This document shows, piece by piece, positions 21,549 to 32,630 of a DNA stretch of 64,000 nt. Source of the stretch: Absidia repens (taxonomy: Eukaryota > Mucoromycota > Mucoromycetes > Mucorales > Cunninghamellaceae); NCBI GenBank assembly GCA_002105175.1, contig MCGE01000002.1:248001-312000 (forward strand). The letters are read 5' to 3'. Under the pieces are notes generated by a model. That model saw nothing but the letters and a program-made list of their open reading frames with translations. It was not told the DNA's origin and did no database searches. A program made the translations under genes and the position numbers. Each line of letters starts with the position of its first letter. Position 1 is the stretch's first letter.

Positions 21549-23790
21549 ATGCCGCCCAAACTGTTAGGCAGCTCTTTGTTTTTTACACCGCCTTACGCAT
21601 CCATGATGCTACGAAATGCGCAGGGATACTCGAGAGGATTCAGCAGCTTACCTCCCTCTTTACCTCCTTCGTCTGATCCCTCGTCCATTGGTGGAGTGAT
21701 TTCTTCGATTGCGGAAAGACTTGGTGTAGGCGAGTAAGTTGTCTGAGGGACATATATGTATCTCAATAAGGAAGGAAGCTAACTGTTATGTTTAGATTAG
21801 CAACAGGAGGTCTTCAACTGGCGGTTATTGGTGGTAAGTAAAACCGAAACACCAAACTTGACAGATAGGGAAAAATTATATCTTTAGATAAATTCACTGA
21901 AATACCATTTCTCTTTTTATTGAATAGGATTTATTGCTGGTGCTCGATATTTTGGCGGCTTCTTTGTTGAATTCATGAAAAAGAAGACGATTGTTACGGC
22001 TCAATTTGATAGCAACGATGAATCTTTCTCTTGGATATTGAATTGGTTATCAGAACATCCATATGCAAAAAGCGCGACCCAATTTTCGGTATCAACAACT
22101 ATCACACGTGCTGGACAACGTTTGAATGGTGAAGGTCTTGATGCTGTGCTTCCACCTGTTTATTTTCTGCCTGCTCATGGTACGGAACCCCTCCCTTCTC
22201 CCTATCTTTTTTTTTTTTGACATTTTTCTCTCTTTCAAACTTAAAATATATCATATAGGCATGGTACATTTTTTTACTTATCAAAACCGGTTAATCTGGC
22301 TTACCCGTGAACGACCTCAGACAAGCACAGGTGCTCCTGCTACCTCAGGCAATGCTATTATGGAACGGATTCAAATATCAACCATTGGAAGATCTCGTAC
22401 GGTCTTGCAAAACTTGGTGTTGGAAGCTCAAAGATTATTCATAGAACGCGATCGAAGCAGGACGGTGGTGTTTGCTGCAGGTAATAAAATTAATAGTAAC
22501 AAAGAACAAGGAACAACTTGCGAATTTATACACATCCTTTTGTATTAGATCAATATGGTGCTTGGCGACGTACTCGATCACGACCCAAACGACCCCTTGG
22601 CACCATTGTGATTCCACCGAATGTCAAGCAACACCTTATTTTGGACACTAAAGAGTTCTTATCTTCTGAACAGTGGTATAGTGATCGTGGTATTCCTTAT
22701 AGACGTGGTTATCTCTTATATGGTGAACCTGGCTCAGGTAATGATATCCAGAGGCTGAAATGCATATGGCGTTATTGAATCATCTTATCGTTTATTATGT
22801 ATACCAGGAAAAACAAGTTTTGTCTATTCCATGGCGGTAAGTTTATTATATTTCTGGTTACTATACGATTGATTTGAGTGTTGACTCTTTTTCATTATAG
22901 GGCGAACTGGGTCAAAATATTTATGTGGTCAATTTGTCAAGTAAAGGACTCACTGACGATGTACTCACCGAACTACTCTCAGATACACCCAGCAGGTAGT
23001 CCATTTGATTTGCTCTGCACCGACTGCTGACTCACTAATATTTTATTTTTCCTAGGTGTATTTTATTGATTGAAGATGTTGATGCTGCGTTTGTCCAACG
23101 AACTCGCGGTGAAGGTTCAGTCGGAAACAATGTCACCTTTTCTGGTTTACTCAATGCAATTGATGGTAACAGATAAAGAGATATAACTAGTGAATGCCTC
23201 CCAATTGACCTTTATTTTTATTTTATTTTTTGTCTCTATAGGTGTGTCTGCACAAGAAGGACGTATTCTCTGTATGACAACAAAGTAAGTGTTGCTTGAT
23301 CTGTAAACAAAAGAAGAAAAAAAGTCAAAACTAACAAATCTTCATGATTGATAGTCATCCTGAAAAGTTGGACGAGGCTTTGATTCGACCTGGAAGAATT
23401 GATGTCCGGGTACATTTTGGAAATGCCACTCAACAACAAGCCGAAGAATTGTTCAACAAATTCTACCCTCATTTGGATTCTGATTACATTTCGACTTTGG
23501 CATCGCGATTCGCATCCAAGATACCCCACAATCGGTTCAGCATGGCTCACTTGCAAGGATTCCTCATGGTGTATAAAAAACGGCCAGAACAGGCATTGGA
23601 TCATATTGATGGCTGGATAGTGAAACAAACTGAACGAAATGGGGCTTCATCAACAACATCAACAACTACAACCACGGCAACAGTGTCAACAGCGTCAACG
23701 GAATCAGCAATGGTTCGAGATGACAGCATGACTGAAGATATCGACACGGTTATCCAAGAACCATCATCTCCCAAGAACAGCCAATATTAG
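21549..23790 (+). CDS. BCS1: mitochondrial chaperone BCS1 (AAA ATPase for Rieske protein)
   Basis: Ten exons (21549-21733, 21796-21833, 21928-22179, 22259-22480, 22549-22737, 22808-22836, 22901-22995, 23056-23165, 23242-23284, 23355-23790) join in phase to about 532 residues. BCS1 sits in the inner mitochondrial membrane and moves the folded Rieske Fe-S protein into complex III. A transmembrane stretch follows residue 60, then the BCS1-specific domain ([16 protein letters not shown]). Walker A is YGEPGSGKTSF, split by an intron; Walker B is [11 protein letters not shown]; sensor region [20 protein letters not shown] follows. The tail is Thr/Ser-rich. Its downstream partner complex III subunit QCR8 is also encoded in this window. 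Confidence 0.95.
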
Positions 23791-24342
23791 CATAGATAGT
23801 CATTAGCATTTAGATTAGAAATAGATAATTTATTGATTTACATATTGAATAAAGAAAAACATTGTGTATTTTTTTTTATCAAATATCTTTTTTAACTAAT
23901 GTGTCTTCATACTACATCGTCAAACAACAGTAATTACATAAAAATTCTCATTCTATCCAGCTTAGCCTTATCACTACATATAACAAACACATTCCCCTCT
24001 TTTACAATGGTTAATTTCGTTGCTTATGCCCCATAATCTAGTCAATCTACCAACATATACACGTTCATTATCTTCATCAGTAAACTATAACACAGTGTCT
24101 TCCTTGATATTTATCTTTCGGCTGATAGTCATACCTTTTTTTTCCAACAGGTACAAGCGATTACCCAATCATTTGCTCCCACCCATCTACCTCATCCCCG
24201 ACCTTCTTCCCCATCAAATATAATCAAAACAATTCAATATGATTAAAAAAAAAAGCAACAAATTTATTATACAAAATAAAAACAATGATAATAAACTACT
24301 CTAACAGTAAACTAAACTAAACTAAACTAAAATTCCACTCTC
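23791..24342. other. intergenic region between convergent BCS1 and DERA
   Basis: A probable BCS1 poly(A) signal, AATAAAG, is at about 23848. The reverse-strand equivalent for DERA lies in the A/T-rich part around 24240-24290. A short (AACTA)n run occurs near 24310-24330. No gene seen. Confidence 0.55.
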
Positions 24343-25053
24343 TTAAAGACCACGACGTTGCTTGAATTCATCGAGAATCTTGTCAGTAGTAGAAGACCCA
24401 CATCGCGTAGCACCGTTGTTCATCAAATCGACGACTTGATCCAATGTCTTGATACCACCGGACGCCTTGACTTCGATATGATCGGGGACGTTGGCGCGCA
24501 TCAGAGCAATATCTTCCAAGGTAGCACCACTGGAGGCAAATCCGGTACTGGTTTTGACGAAATGGGCACCGGCGGCCACGGACAATTTGCAGGCTTGGAC
24601 AATTTCATCCTTGGTCAAATAAGCGTTTTCAAAAATGATTTTGAAGATGACATTGGGGTTCTTGGCATGACAAGCATCGATCACGGCCTTGATTTCATCT
24701 TGACAGGCTTGGACTTGACCGGACTTGAGATGACCAATGTTGATCACCACATCTAATTCAATCGCACCATCGGCCACGGTTTGAAGTGCTTCCGCTACCT
24801 TGGCAGAGGTGGGGGAGTTGCCATGAGGGAAAGAGATCACTGTGCCAACAAGAACACGGCTACCGGCAAGTAAATCGCTGGCTTGCTTGACATCACAGGG
24901 CTTAACACACACCGACTTGGCATCGTATTTCTTGGCGAGTTCACATCCAGTAATCACGTCCTTGGTGGTTTGTTCGGGCTTCAGAATGGCGTGATCAAAT
25001 ACTTTGGCAAGTTGTTCATAGGTCAGGGATTCAACAGAGACTTTTTCGACCAT
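24343..25053 (-). CDS. deoxyribose-phosphate aldolase (DERA)
   Basis: A single intronless reading frame of 236 residues, the usual length. The enzyme cleaves 2-deoxyribose 5-phosphate to glyceraldehyde 3-phosphate and acetaldehyde in deoxynucleoside breakdown. The Schiff-base lysine is in HFVKTSTGF and the second active-site lysine in IEVKASGGIKT. The (beta/alpha)8 barrel elements KSVCVKPCDV and VGTVISFPHG are present. ATG 25053 is chosen because upstream in-frame codons run through a T-rich leader that does not look like protein. Intron absence and an unusually bacterial-looking layout could mean old horizontal transfer, but this cannot be judged without a tree. Confidence 0.93.
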   Translation of the reverse strand: MVEKVSVESLTYEQLAKVFDHAILKPEQTTKDVITGCELAKKYDAKSVCVKPCDVKQASDLLAGSRVLVGTVISFPHGNSPTSAKVAEALQTVADGAIELDVVINIGHLKSGQVQACQDEIKAVIDACHAKNPNVIFKIIFENAYLTKDEIVQACKLSVAAGAHFVKTSTGFASSGATLEDIALMRANVPDHIEVKASGGIKTLDQVVDLMNNGATRCGSSTTDKILDEFKQRRGL

Positions 25054-25527
25054 GATGTGTGGATGTTGGTGGGATAGACGAGAAAAAGAAAAAAGAAGGG
25101 TGGGAAAAAAAAAAAAAAAAAAAAAAAGAAGGGGTGTGCGCGTATAAAAAAAAAAAATTAAAAGCCCGTCCTTTGTGCAAGTGGCTCTGTATACTGTATA
25201 ATGGATATACAAGCGTTTAACAGTTCCGTGAGACATCAGGTGATTAGTTTTTCATCATTGTGTGTGGCATATAATGAATTTAAATCAACAAAACCTTGTT
25301 TTCCCCAAAAAGAATGAAAATCCTGGGCAGAATCGGTTTCTATTGCAAAAATATCCACACCCAACCAAATTCACCCTCCCTCACAAATTATAACAGTATC
25401 AAAACAAAAAAAAACAGCATGATTCAAAAGAAATAATATTTTTATTTTTCAAAAAAAAAAAATTAAGCATGGAGTACTACACATATATAATAAATAACAA
25501 GTATCCAGACCAAATAACCAGAAGTAC
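25054..25527. other. intergenic region upstream of DERA and downstream of RPS16
   Basis: It contains a DERA leader with A/T runs (25105-25126), and, near 25430-25460, the AT-rich 3' end of RPS16. No gene is visible. Confidence 0.5.
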
Positions 25528-26125
25528 TTAACGGTAAGACTTTTGGAAACGAGCACGGGCACCGGGACCACCGAACTTCTTGGGTTCACAGCGACGAGGA
25601 TCGGCAACGAGGAGGGTACGATCGTATTGGACGAGGATTTCCTTGATTTCCTTCTTGGCAGCTTCGTCAACGTACTTTTGGTAGAAAGCAACAATGGCCT
25701 TGGCAAGGGCTTGACGGATAGCGTAGATTTGAGAGGTGTGACCTATCATATAAAAGAAAAGCAGGGGCGATCAATATCAATGTTTTATCTATTCCAGCAA
25801 AGAGGATCAGAGCAAAACTTACCACCACCTTGGACGCTGAGACGGATATCAACGTTGGAGAAACGTTCTTCACCGAGGAGAAGGACAACTTCGTAAACCT
25901 TGAACTTCAAGATTTCGGGTTCGAGGAGTTCGAGAGGAGAACCGTTGACACGGATAAGACCACGTCCACGCTTACAGTGGGCAACAGCAGTGGCGGTTTT
26001 CTATTAAATAAAGAAAAATAATACACATACACACAAGATTAGTTTCCATAAGTATAACCTTCAAACATGCGGATCTACCCAATCAAAAAACATACCTTGC
26101 GACCAAAAGTTTGTACAGCTTCCAT
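25528..26125 (-). CDS. RPS16: 40S ribosomal protein S16 (uS9)
   Basis: Three minus-strand exons (26125-26096, 26000-25823, 25742-25528) join in phase to 140 residues, the family length. uS9 is a small-subunit protein whose C-terminal tail reaches the P-site tRNA. The N-terminus [10 protein letters not shown], the central [18 protein letters not shown], and the invariant C-terminus [14 protein letters not shown] are all present. As common for ribosomal protein genes, the first exon is very short and introns lie close to the start. It is divergent from the LRR gene at 26550. Confidence 0.98.
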
Positions 26126-26549
26126 TTTTGCTATGAGAAGAAGGAATAAGAATTTTCGAGTTAGTCACAAAAGTTCACCGTCATCGATTTTTTAATCAAT
26201 TGATGGATGAATGCAGACGTAGGTGACGGAGAAAGTAGTGGTGATGAGTTCTCCCTGTGGGGTTTTATTCGTGTATTCGTATTGCCATCCATCCATCCAT
26301 TCATCCATTCATCCGTTCATCCATTCATCCAAATCATCATACGCTGCATTCATCCATCGGTTGGTTCATTCTATTCATTGCATGTGTACCTTGAGCGCTC
26401 ACAGTGAAAAGGAAAGTATCAATGGCTTTTGAGATTTCCCAACTGAACCTATGCCTTCGGTCGGCGGCGGAATTTCAAATTTATCTCGATACCCTTTTTC
26501 AGGAAAAAAAAAAAATTGAGACCTCGCCCTTTATTCTTTATTGATATCC
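26126..26549. promoter_or_regulatory. divergent promoter region, RPS16 / LRR gene
   Basis: The 424-nt interval includes a CATC-type simple repeat at about 26286-26332 and a GCGGAATTTCAAAT motif at 26467-26480, 70 nt before the LRR start. That 14-mer nearly equals those at 16484 and 18525. No gene inside. Confidence 0.5.
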
Positions 26550-27260
26550 ATGGTCAATACACTTTACAATATATGTATTGAAAAGCTTGTTTTACAGTCA
26601 TCACATATTGTGGATCTAAATGGAGTTCCGTTTGAACCATATTTATTGGACCTTCTTGACTATGTTTTTACAGACAGCACTTGCTCCATGATACACCAAC
26701 ACCATCAGCGACAAAAGAAACAGACGACTGTCAACATACCAAACCTTCTTTCTAGAATTGGGGATGCACACGGCTCAATACTACGTCAACCTAGATATAT
26801 TCATTTTGGTTCCTTACGACATAGTCGGATGGGGTATGGAAACAAGCTATTGCAACATGATGCCTTCTCTGACCGAAGTGGCGCGCCCCAATTTATCACT
26901 CGGCTCGATCTGTCCATGTCTGACTTGATGGATGATGATATTCTCTACTTGAAATCCATGGTGAACTTGGTAGTTTTGGACTTGACCTCAACCAAAGTCA
27001 CCGATTATGGTGTTAGTCATTTATCTCGTCTCTCACAACTGGACGACAAGCAGCGCGTCGGTTTACGGCACCTTCGAACCCTTAGCTTGGCTTACAACAG
27101 AAATATCACCGATGGATCTCTCAAACATTTACCCAAGATAACAACACTATGTGGCATCGATCTATCATCAACCAATGTACATCTACATGTGGCGAAGTTG
27201 TGTTTAGAAAAACACGCCTACATATGCAATCAAAAGGGACCAGGCACTTCTTCTAGGTTT

Positions 27261-27299
<39 letters not shown>

Positions 27300-27845
27300 A
27301 CACTAGCTCCGCCATCTGCATGGAATTCAACACATGTAACCACTCAACGACTGAAAACTGAATTCTATCAAAGTCGCCAGAGGGACAGAAGAACCATATG
27401 CCCTTCCCATCCTCTCACACTCATCACCTACGAATCACCAAGTCAGGCATCAAACGTCAAACGTAGCCCCCAACAACAAGAAAAACAACAACAGTGCAAA
27501 GTGACCATCAACGACAATTTGTATTTACTCATCACTGGGGACGACATGTATGGACATGACAGGGCAAGGACGATTGACGCGGATAGACGACGTTGGGTGA
27601 CACTATGCGACGAAGAGTCGACTGTGATTGTTTTTACTCGATCCCCTTCTTTAGCAACAAAAGTATCAGAAACAACAATGACAACAACGTCTAGTATGAG
27701 CAAGAAACGATCATTTGAAACGACGGCGGATAATGGTGGTGGTGGCGGCGGTGTTATTACTACGGTTAGGGTGCCTCAACGTCGCCCTTTACAAGTCAAA
27801 CAATCTCAAACAGCACTGTCTCTTCTAGAAAACTTTCAATGGTAG
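26550..27845 (+). CDS. leucine-rich repeat protein of unknown function
   Basis: An intronless frame of about 431 residues. Between residues about 125 and 225 at least three LRR-like units are visible: TRLDLSMSDLMDDDILYLK, NLVVLDLTSTKVTDYGVSHL and LRTLSLAYNRNITDGSLKHL, then TLCGIDLSSTNV. The DxGVxHL pattern resembles the cysteine-containing/AMN1-type LRR of F-box and mitotic-exit proteins, but no F-box is seen. The C-terminal half is basic and low-complexity with Ala/Thr and Gln runs. ATG 26550 is the first in-frame ATG after the TTTATT-rich leader. Function is not assigned. Confidence 0.7.
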
Positions 27846-28059
27846 TCATGTTATACTGTATTTAGCTTAGTATTATTAGTTGTATATATATATATTTATT
27901 TATTCGTTGTATTCATACCCTCACAATAAAATTATGCTTTGATGAACTTTGAAAAAGGGCAAAATCGGAATTTGAATGTGGTTGTTTTTTTGGAATTAAG
28001 GTGGTGCGATGGTGAATTCCTTTTTGATCCTTCCTTTTTTTTCCAACTCGACATCAATC
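27846..28059. other. intergenic spacer before RACK1
   Basis: A poly(A) signal AATAAAA at about 27926 ends the LRR gene. A pyrimidine tract precedes the RACK1 start codon, as in highly expressed translation genes. Confidence 0.5.
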
Positions 28060-29246
28060 ATGGATACTCTTACTCTTCGCGGCACTCTTGAAGGTACGAT
28101 CAATGAACCTTATGTGATATTGGGGAGGGAAAGAATAGATGGATGGAGTGAATAGATGGATGGATGGGTGGATGGATGGATGAAGAGAGAAAAAAAAAAT
28201 TCAGGCGTATACTAATCTTTTTAACTATGCTTGGTCATTTTCAATTCTAGGTCATGGCAACTGGGTCACTTCCATTGCTACCACTGCTGAAAACCCCGAT
28301 ATGGTCTTGTCTGCTTCTCGCGGTAAGTAATCATGTTACTTTGGGAAAAAAAAAAAAAAAAAAAAGAAGGTACTAATATAGACTTTTTTTACATCCTTTA
28401 GACAAGACTCTTATTGTCTGGCACTTGACCAAGGACGAAGTCAACTACGGTATTCCTCGTAAGTCCTTGACTGGCCACAATCACTTTGTTGAAGATGTTG
28501 CCATTTCCTCTGACGGTCAATTCGCTTTGTCTGCCTCTTGGGATAACACTCTCCGTCTCTGGGACTTGAACAGCGGTAAGACCACCCGTCGTTTCGTCGG
28601 TCACACCAACGATGTTTTGTCTGTTGCCTTCTCTGCTGATAACCGTCAAATCGTGTCTGGTTCTCGTGACAAGTCCATCAAGTTGTGGAACACCCTTGGT
28701 GAATGCAAGTACAACATCACCGAAGATGGTCACTCTGAATGGGTTTCCTGCGTCCGTTTCTCCCCCAACCCTGCTAACCCCTTGATCATCTCTGGTGGCT
28801 GGGATAAGCTCGTCAAGGTCTGGGATTTGACCAAGCTTAAGCTCAAGGCTAACTTTGTCGGTCACAACGGCTATGTCAGCACTGTCACTGTTTCCCCCGA
28901 TGGATCTCTCTGTGCCTCTGCTGGTAAGGACGGTGTTGTCATGTTGTGGGACTTGAACGAATACAAGCACTTGTACTCTCTCGAAGCCGGTGATGTTGTC
29001 AACGCTCTTACTTTCTCTCCTAACCGCTACTGGTTGTGTGCTGCCACTGCCTCTTCCATCAAGGTCTGGGATTTGGAATCCAAGTCCATTGTTGATGAAC
29101 TCCGTCCTGAATTCACCCAAATCGGTAAGGGTCGTGCCTTGACTCCTCAAGCTTTGTCTCTCGCCTGGGCTGCTGATGGTACCACTCTCTTCTCTGGTTA
29201 CTCTGATAACCTCATCCGTGTCTGGTCTGTCTCCCGTACCCTCTAA
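28060..29246 (+). CDS. RACK1: RACK1/Cpc2/Asc1 ribosome-associated WD40 protein
   Basis: Three exons (28060-28093, 28251-28322, 28402-29246) join in phase to 316 residues, the family length. RACK1 is a seven-bladed WD40 propeller on the 40S subunit near the mRNA exit and serves as a signalling scaffold. The repeats are plain: [64 protein letters not shown], and the last blade with [12 protein letters not shown]. Codon use in exon 3 is strongly biased toward C-ending codons, unlike most neighbours, which suggests high expression. Intron 1 holds a GATG repeat (about 28136-28182). Confidence 0.98.
28136..28182. repeat. (GATG)n simple repeat in RACK1 intron 1
   Basis: A run of GATGGATG units with a few changes lies within the first RACK1 intron. 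Confidence 0.85.
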
Positions 29247-29622
29247 ATTTTCCCACCCACCCCATCATCTTCCACTTAGTTATTAGCACAAAGTAGTATT
29301 TTAGTAGTTGTTGTTATATTTATTCATTTTTATTATTGGATCGACTTTTTTGTACTTTTTTATATATAGTTATTTTTAGAGACAAAATCAACCCCTCATT
29401 CAAATAAAGAAAGTCATGTCTTTTATATATATATGTATATATACTGCGAAGAGAGCGATCACCGTGGATCGCATGAAACGGAAAAGTAGCGTGCGTGAGG
29501 AAAATGCGGGGTTTGAAATTAACTCCCCTCATTGATTTGATCGCAACCCATTCCCCTTTTTTTTTTTTTTGTTCCCACTTTCTCTATTTTTATATTATAC
29601 ACATTCTTGTTTATTTTAGGAA
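29247..29622. other. RACK1 3' region and ERT1-like upstream region
   Basis: Contains an AATAAAG poly(A) signal near 29403 and an AT run at 29424-29440. A TTTTAG acceptor-like site directly before the next ATG suggests a 5' UTR intron. No separate gene. Confidence 0.5.
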
Positions 29623-31595
29623 ATGTCGAAAACATCAATACAAGGTCTAGAACTGAAAAATACTCTTGCTTTGGAATCAGAGGCGCATGGTCAACAAGGT
29701 ACATGTTCTCACGCCGAAGGAGTAAGATAAAAAAATACACATATATATATATATAGAACTCGCTCATGGTTTTACTCAAATTTCTCTTTTCTCTTTTTGC
29801 TTTATAGATTTGTCTAGGTAAGTCAACATATTCTCAGTTGGTTTATTGTGGTTGCTCATTATCAATCTTGTTTACAAATAGGAACTTGTCAAGGCAGCTC
29901 TCTCAAACGTAATAACGGGAACGGGAACAACAGCAGTAATGATACTAACCGCCAAAACCAGCTCAGCAACATCAACGATTCTTCCGCAAAACAAGGTAAT
30001 TCATTCAACTTGAAGGGAAAATAAGACGCCTAATCTTTTTTTTTAAATTATATTTATTGGTTTTTGTAGACTTCTCTTCAAGTGAACTAGTCCCTTCTTC
30101 GGCTGCTATAGGTAACTATAGATGAAATTATCTGATCATGAGATATTTATTTATTTACTTTTTTTATTTTGGTGACCTTTTTTTTTTCTTTTATGTGGTG
30201 GTGGCTATATGATATAGATTACTTGAACTCGTTCCCTTTTGCTATGGGTGATATTGATTTTGGTTCTGAAATGGCGAGTTTGGAATACGGGTTTCTCAGT
30301 GACATGGTCCAAACGCAGCAACAGATGGATCCTGCGCTTCTTGGGTCCTGGCCTACCACCTCCTCTACTTTGACAGCAGCAAATACACAACCACAAGCGA
30401 TGACTTCATTTTCTGGCAGCAGCGACAGCAATAACAGCAATAGCAACAGCAGTAACAATAACAATGCCCACTCTTCCACAACTGAATCCATGATCAATGT
30501 CAGCTATTTTCCTACACCAGTATCAAACGCATCAGGTGTAGGTTATCCTTCTTCTTCTTCATCCCAATTTGATACATTGACTACACCACCAATGCCATTA
30601 AATATATCTCAGCAACCTATGACACCCACCCCTTCTTCCTCCTCCCCTTCCTCCTCATCTACAGCCAACAATCCAATAGCTCATGCACCATCCATTTTGA
30701 CCTCAGGCTCAACTTTAACGTCTCAACCCCAAATACACTTGACTTCGCATGAGCAGCAACTGCACCAGCAGCAACAACAGCAACAACAGCAACAACAGCA
30801 ACAACAGCAACAACAGCAACAACAGCAACAACAGCAACAACAGCAACAACAGCAACAACAGCAACAACAGCAACAACAGCAACAACAACAGCAACAACAG
30901 CAACAACAGCAACAACAGCAACAACAGCAACAACAGCAACAACAACAGCAACAACAGCAACAACAGCAACAACAGCAACAACAGCAACAACAGCAACAAC
31001 AGCAACAACAGCAACAACAGCAACAACAACAGCAACAACAGCAACAACAGCAACAACAGCAACAGCAACAGCAACAACTACAGCAACAGCAAAATCAACA
31101 ACAACAGCAAAATCAACAGCAACAACAACAGCAACAGCAACATCAAAGACCACCATTAAATCAGTCGTCTTTAAAAGGAACATCGCCCCATGCACGTCAA
31201 AAAATAGAACCGACAAAATCCCCCATTACCCCCACCACCGACAATCACCTCCGTCCTGCTGCTGCCGCTACAACGACGACTATTACCACCACAAATAAAT
31301 CAACCGAAGACAAGCCATTCAATTATGCGGACGGATTCCATTACCTGATTCAATATGTGAAGGAAAAGTAAGCACTGCCCGCCCACGCCCATCAAAAAAA
31401 ACATATATCGTCACATCTTTATTTATTTATATATTTGTCATGTATAGAATGAATCGGAATGATTTGATGCGGATCAGCAAAGCATTGGCCAAATTCCGAC
31501 CTTCTTTTTTGGTGCTTATTATGAATCTGACAGAAGAAGATTTGATTTTTATGGAAAAGTGTATCCAAAGGACCTTAATGGTAATATTAACCTCA

Positions 31596-31639
<44 letters not shown>

Positions 31640-32278
31640 GATAAATACCATATAACTGATGACTTTTATTGTTTTAATGCCGGTGATGATCATTATCATC
31701 ATCACACCTTTTTGTTTTGTTTTGTTTTTTTTGCTGCAGGAATACGAAAAACTCATCAGTTTCTCTGGAACTCCGACGGTAGTCTGGCGAAGGACAGGCG
31801 AAATCTGTTTATTAGGGAAAGAGTTTTGTTTGTTGACTCAATGGACCAGCAAAGAACTTTTATTGGATAAGAAGACATATATTTATGAGGTAAAGGACAG
31901 ACTTGAAAGAGGGGGAGGGTCATGCATATGTAAGCCAAGTTAGTCATACGGGTTTATTTACACACACAAACACACATCATTTTGTTAGTTGATGGATTGT
32001 CCTTCAGCAGTGGAATATTGGGAACATTTTGGTCGGCATGCATTCGATAACACTGATACGTCCCGACATTATACTTGTATTCTGCAATCTCCTAAAAAAA
32101 GGCCCATCCCATGCACTTTTTGCTTTATGATCAAACGCGATATTTTTGATCTCCCCAGTGTCATTGTTGGAAATGTAAGTAGCATGCTCAAATCCCTTTT
32201 ATTTGGAAAATCACCGTGATTTGAACCTCTCAGTTTTTTTTTTTTTTTGACTTTTAGTTCCTTCCCATCCTTAGTTAA
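29623..32278 (+). CDS. ERT1: ERT1/AcuK-type PAS-domain regulator of gluconeogenesis, without visible Zn cluster
   Basis: Eight exons (29623-29698, 29882-29995, 30070-30111, 30218-31367, 31448-31580, 31740-31889, 31989-32174, 32258-32278) join in phase to about 623 residues. The segment DYLNSFPFAMGDIDFGSE and the C-terminal block AKFRPSF, NLTEEDLIFMEKC, SFSGTPTVVWRRTGEI, IKRDIFDLPSVIVGNFLPIL are signature parts of the ERT1/AcuK/AcuM family, which activates genes for growth on non-fermentable carbon. Family members in Ascomycota start with a Zn2Cys6 DNA-binding cluster; none is visible here. A run of 104 uninterrupted Gln codons fills 30766-31077. A 10-nt splice-site-flanked cassette (29808-29817) lies in intron 1 and would break the frame if included. 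Alternative upstream exons cannot be excluded. Confidence 0.82.
30766..31077. repeat. CAA/CAG tract coding for 104 glutamines
   Basis: Every codon from 30766 to 31077 is CAA or CAG, mostly in a CAACAACAG or CAGCAACAA pattern, followed by further Gln-rich sequence broken by Leu, Asn and His. The mixed-codon pattern makes slippage less likely than in a pure CAG run. Confidence 0.97.
31598..31638. repeat. poly(A) tract in ERT1-like intron
   Basis: About 40 consecutive A lie in the intron after exon 31448-31580. Such homopolymers recur throughout the window and are also sites of likely sequencing length error. Confidence 0.9.
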
Positions 32279-32330
32279 TCAAGAGTATCCCTATGTTACC
32301 CTTTATATATTTTACTACATATCCCCCGTC

Positions 32331-32363
<33 letters not shown>

Positions 32364-32630
32364 ATACACATATTTGTAGTCCTAGTTTTAGTTCCTTTTA
32401 TTATTATTATTTATTACTTATTATTTTTATGTAGATGACTCTTTTTTTTAGATTTATATCTGTATTTGAACAAATAAAAACGTACTGATTCCAAAATAAA
32501 AATAAAAAGCACTGTATTCAAACAAAACATTACAAACGATACGAGGGGTAGAGGGGAAAGGAAGGGGGCGATGAGGGTTGTATGATATACAATATCATTG
32601 ATTTGGGGGAAAGAAGGGTGATTGGGTAGA
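32279..32630. other. intergenic region between convergent genes
   Basis: Holds a T run (about 32331-32358) and AATAAAA signals at about 32473 for the ERT1-like gene. No gene seen. Confidence 0.5.

Noticed and set aside
24343..25053. Recent horizontal transfer of DERA from bacteria
   Set aside because: Only the lack of introns hints at it; DERA is also native in fungi and no tree can be made here.
30659..31216. Long minus-strand and alternate-frame ORFs (poly-Val/Ala, poly-Leu, Asn-Ser) over the Gln tract
   Set aside because: They are shadows of the CAA/CAG repeat; the Gln frame joins by splicing to conserved ERT1 exons on the plus strand.
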